The notes under the pieces were generated by a model that was not told the origin of the DNA, made no database searches, and worked only from the letters and a program-made list of their open reading frames with translations. Both the position numbers and the translations under genes were made by a program. From an uncultured Ardenticatenia bacterium (lineage in GTDB: Bacteria > Chloroflexota > Anaerolineae > Promineifilales > Promineifilaceae), in assembly GCA_937858165.1 (NCBI GenBank), contig CALLZA010000597.1:1-6606 (forward strand): a DNA stretch of 6,606 nt, read 5' to 3'. Numbering within the stretch: position 1 is the first letter of the stretch; each line of letters opens with the position of its first letter. This document shows positions 4,650 through 6,606 of this stretch, one piece after another.

Positions 4650-5999
4650 GCCGACGCGCACCTCCACCGGCGGCTTGGGCCGCAGGGTGATGAGCGGCTC
4701 CCAGTGGGGCAGGCTCTCGGCCAGCGGGCTGAGGCGCACGTGTTGGGCCATCGTCGCGAGAATGACCTGCGCCTCCATCATGGCGAACAGGTTGCCCAGA
4801 CAGACGCGCGGCCCGCCACCGAACGGCAGATAAGCGTACTTCGGCGGCTGTGGTTCGCCCGCGACCCAGCGCTCGGGGCGGAACGCCAGCGGGTCGGGGT
4901 AGTACTCCGGCAGGCGGTGCATGGCGATGGTGCTGACGATAAGGCTGGCCCCCTTGCGGAACAGGTAGCGCCCCCCTTCGGCGGTGAAGTCGATCTCCTC
5001 CAGGGGCGTACGGCCGAAGCTGAACGCCGGCGGATAGAGGCGCAACGTCTCCTTGACAATCGCCTCGGTGTAAGGCAGCTCGGCCAGCCGCTCGAACGTC
5101 ACCGGCTCGCCGCCCAGCACGCCGTTGACCTCGTCATAGAGCCGCGCCGCGACCGCCGGCGACTGGCCCAGCAGCAGCCACGTCCACGCCAACGCCACGG
5201 CCGTCGTCTCGTGCCCCGCGGCCAACAGCGTCACGCACTCATCGATGACCTGCGACTCGCTCATCGGCTGCCCCTCGTCATCGCGGGCCAGCAGGAGCAT
5301 GGAGAGCAGGTCGCCCTCGTCGCCGCCGCTCGCCTGCCGCTGGTGGATGATGGTGCGGATCAGTTCGTGCAACTCGCGGAGGGCCGCCTTTTGCCGCCGG
5401 TTGGTGGGCGTCGGCACCCAGTTGGGCGGCGGGTAGGCGGCGTCCAGCTGCTTCTCGCCCGTCTCCAGCAGGTCTTGCATCAGCCGGCCGATGCGCTCCG
5501 CCTCCGGCAGCAGGTCGACGTTGAACATCGTCTTAGCGATGATCCGCAGCGTCAGTTGCGTCAGCTCCTTGTCCAGGGCCACAACCTGCCCATCCCGCCA
5601 GCGGCCGACCATCTCCCGCGTGTAGTCGGCCATCGTCGCCGCATAGGCGCGGATGCGCATGGCGTGGAAGGCGGGGGCGACCAGTTTGCGCTGCCGCTGC
5701 CACGCCTCATCCTCGGCGATAAAGACGCCGTTGCCCATGATGCGCCGCAGCACGTTGGTCGTGAACGGATCGCGGTGCAGCAGGTGCGGCCGCTTGACGA
5801 TCAGCTCGCGGATGACGTTCGGCTCGGCGATGAAGAAGATGTCGAACCACATGACTTTGTAGTGGGACACGGACTGCCCGACGCCGCGCTCGGCGGCCGA
5901 GCGAATCATCCAGGCGATGCGATCGACGCTCAACGCCTGTGACTGTCGCCAGCTCAGCTTCACCGCCGTTGTCGCCAACTGTTTCTGGGATGTCGTCAT
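4641..5999 (-). CDS. Cytochrome P450
   Basis: This 452-residue protein is the normal size for a soluble bacterial P450, with all signature elements in order: C-helix WQRQR (Trp100 to Arg104), I-helix oxygen-activation motif AGHETT (261-266), K-helix ETLR (Glu317, Arg320), PERW (375-378), and the haem loop FGGGPRVCLG with proximal Cys400. There is no N-terminal membrane anchor, so it should be cytosolic and need separate redox partners; no ferredoxin or reductase gene is in the window. The text around the I-helix, ETLRLYPP and PERW resembles the bacterial group related to CYP102/CYP4-like fatty-acid or alkane hydroxylases, but the substrate cannot be predicted. ATG at 5999 is supported by GGAG eight bases upstream (6011-6008). 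The gene is transcribed divergently from the lipoprotein gene. Confidence 0.95.
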   Translation of the reverse strand: MTTSQKQLATTAVKLSWRQSQALSVDRIAWMIRSAAERGVGQSVSHYKVMWFDIFFIAEPNVIRELIVKRPHLLHRDPFTTNVLRRIMGNGVFIAEDEAWQRQRKLVAPAFHAMRIRAYAATMADYTREMVGRWRDGQVVALDKELTQLTLRIIAKTMFNVDLLPEAERIGRLMQDLLETGEKQLDAAYPPPNWVPTPTNRRQKAALRELHELIRTIIHQRQASGGDEGDLLSMLLLARDDEGQPMSESQVIDECVTLLAAGHETTAVALAWTWLLLGQSPAVAARLYDEVNGVLGGEPVTFERLAELPYTEAIVKETLRLYPPAFSFGRTPLEEIDFTAEGGRYLFRKGASLIVSTIAMHRLPEYYPDPLAFRPERWVAGEPQPPKYAYLPFGGGPRVCLGNLFAMMEAQVILATMAQHVRLSPLAESLPHWEPLITLRPKPPVEVRVGRR

Positions 6000-6216
6000 G
6001 GTTGTTTCTCCGGGCGACTAGAGTAACGCGGGCCAGGCGGCGCGGCAAGCTATCGCCGCTGATGATCACTTGCTATCTGCGACACTATTCTCGCCGCATC
6101 CTTCCCACCAAACTGAGTCAGGGTCTGGCCAAGTTGGCTGCGATGCTCGCCACGGCTCTGGCGATGGGCTACCCTGTCTTGGGCCATGCCAGCCATACGG
6201 TGGGACAAAGCGCCCC
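6000..6216. other. Divergent intergenic region with no convincing gene
   Basis: Between the P450 start and the lipoprotein promoter I see the P450 ribosome site (CTCC at 6008-6011, GGAG on the - strand) and otherwise nothing I can name. There is no tRNA or riboswitch-like fold that I can recognise by eye. A 66-codon frame from ATG 6062 to 6262 has a hydrophobic stretch but lacks a ribosome site and runs over the next gene's start. Confidence 0.5.
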
Positions 6217-6245
6217 TAGACAATCGCGATCCGCTCCCCTAGAAT
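6217..6245 (+). promoter_or_regulatory. Sigma-70-type promoter placed for leaderless start
   Basis: TAGACA (6217-6222) and TAGAAT (6240-6245) are separated by exactly 17 bp. Each differs from the consensus (TTGACA, TATAAT) at one base. The seventh base after the -10 box is the A of the ATG at 6252, where transcription would be expected to begin, and no Shine-Dalgarno sequence precedes that ATG. A leaderless mRNA is therefore likely. This is the best promoter in the window. Confidence 0.75.
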
Positions 6246-6251
6246 TGGCCC

Positions 6252-6475
6252 ATGCACATTAAACGCCTGTCCTCTCCTCGTTCTGCGCGCTCGGCCCTGT
6301 GGGCGCTGCTGGTCTTACTGTTCGCTCTGGCCGCTTGCGGCAACGACGCGCCGGCCGACGAGGCCTCGGTCGCCGACGAGGCCTCGGTCGCCACGGCCGT
6401 TGTCGCCCCGACCGAAGCCCCGGCCGAAGCCGCGCCCGATGTCGCCGCCACACCCGCCCCGCCGGACCCGACAGT
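6252..6475 (+). CDS. Lipoprotein with Ala/Pro/Glu-rich linker, 3' truncated by adapter
   Basis: Starting at ATG 6252 the frame encodes a lipoprotein signal peptide: basic start (MHIKRLSSPRSARSA), hydrophobic core (LWALLVLLFALAA) and the lipobox LAAC with the lipid-carrying Cys at residue 29. A low-complexity linker rich in Ala, Pro, Asp and Glu follows, containing the hexapeptide ADEASV twice in tandem. Genomic sequence ends at 6475; the remaining open frame (VCLLSTSAAA and on) is translated adapter. In this phylum such starts usually belong to surface-anchored solute-binding or other extracytoplasmic proteins, but the functional domain is missing, so no role can be given. The start is supported by the promoter at 6217-6245. 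The gene is divergent from the P450 gene. Confidence 0.82.
6354..6389 (+). repeat. Tandem 18-nt direct repeat in lipoprotein linker
   Basis: Two perfect adjacent copies of GCCGACGAGGCCTCGGTC (6354-6371 and 6372-6389) encode ADEASV twice, in frame, shortly after the lipidated cysteine. This is a recent duplication of six codons in a linker, a kind of length variation common in lipoprotein tethers. It could also be a misassembly so close to the contig end. Confidence 0.9.
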
Positions 6476-6545
6476 CTGTCTCTTATCCACATCTGCCGCT
6501 GCCGCCGAGCGATCTCGAGTAGATCTCGGTGGTCGCCGGCTCATT
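6476..6545 (+). other. Nextera sequencing adapter (artefact, not genomic)
   Basis: 6476-6494 reads CTGTCTCTTATCCACATCT, the Tn5 mosaic-end complement with one change (A to C at 6487). 6495-6508 matches the read-2 side adapter with two A-to-C changes (6496, 6505). 6509-6516 (GCGATCTC) occupies the 8-nt index and is one base from GCGATCTA, the complement of a standard index. 6517-6545 is the P5-end complement (TAGATCTCGGTGGTCGCC core) with three changes. The order and spacing are exact with no gaps. The miscalls indicate low-quality read ends that escaped trimming. Confidence 0.97.
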
Positions 6546-6606
6546 AAAAAAAACAAAACACAACCAAAGTCTACAAACCAAAGTCACATTAAGGCAGACA
6601 GCGATA
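6546..6606. other. A-rich post-adapter read tail (artefact)
   Basis: After the adapter come eight A and then A/C-rich low-complexity sequence, abruptly AT-rich compared with the GC-rich rest of the window. This is what reads look like after running off the end of a short fragment. It should not be annotated as biology. Confidence 0.9.

Noticed and set aside
4440..5942. A 500-codon + strand frame, longer than the P450 it opposes
   Set aside because: It is antisense to a P450 with all signature motifs. Its product is Arg/Gln/Leu/His-rich with no recognisable domain, as expected from the complement of a high-GC gene.
6062..6262. A 66-codon + strand small ORF with a hydrophobic stretch
   Set aside because: It lacks a ribosome site and promoter, and its end overlaps the promoter and start of the lipoprotein; the hydrophobic run is probably chance. 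It cannot be excluded without expression data.
6239..6556. A 105-codon - strand frame at the right end
   Set aside because: Its first quarter is translated adapter and the rest is antisense to the lipoprotein linker.
6546..6606. AT-rich end as a horizontally acquired segment or phage border
   Set aside because: It directly follows a complete sequencing adapter, so the composition change is a read artefact.

Overview
This window looks like a piece of a high-GC bacterial metagenome contig, most likely from an uncultured Chloroflexota (Anaerolineae or Caldilineae type). That placement is an inference. It rests on the gene style, a small four-helix membrane protein of a type I associate with that phylum (DUF7670-like), and intergenic quasi-palindromes and ACGCAAAG-type repeats. 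No rRNA, tRNA or marker gene is present to confirm it. The last 131 bases are not genomic: positions 6476-6545 are a full Nextera adapter (mosaic end, read-2 adapter, 8-nt index, P5 sequence) with several miscalls, followed by an A-rich low-quality tail.

Layout from left to right: (1) the C-terminal ~96 residues of a PQQ-dependent sugar (glucose/sorbosone) dehydrogenase-like beta-propeller on the + strand. (2) A LysR-type regulator with a CysL-like effector domain on the - strand, convergent with the first gene. (3) A divergent control region with a TTATAC-N4-GTATAA dyad (possible LysR site) and a twin palindrome. (4) A + strand sulfur module: a single-domain rhodanese, a TauE/SafE-type anion exporter overlapping it by 1 nt, a second twin palindrome, then a CstB-like fusion of a metallo-beta-lactamase persulfide dioxygenase with a pseudo-rhodanese and an active rhodanese. 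(5) A GC-rich hairpin in a convergent junction. (6) On the - strand, a four-helix membrane protein starting at GTG and, upstream of it, a cytochrome P450. A short repeat-bearing spacer lies between them, bracketed by 14-nt direct repeats. (7) A divergent lipoprotein gene with a near-consensus sigma-70 promoter placed for leaderless initiation, cut off by the adapter.

The core biology is the sulfur module. The persulfide dioxygenase domain would oxidise glutathione-type or other low-molecular-weight persulfides to sulfite. The rhodanese domains would move sulfane sulfur between sulfite and thiosulfate or persulfide. The TauE-type carrier would export sulfite, thiosulfate or a related anion. 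The divergent LysR protein would sense a sulfur metabolite and control the cluster. Each family is known. The combination with a LysR regulator, rather than CstR/BigR/SqrR-type sensors, and without a sulfide:quinone oxidoreductase in view, is the most interesting functional point. I found no evidence for a wholly new system. The least explained signals are the two twin palindromes of identical architecture but unrelated sequence, and the direct-repeat-bracketed spacer at the P450 stop codon.
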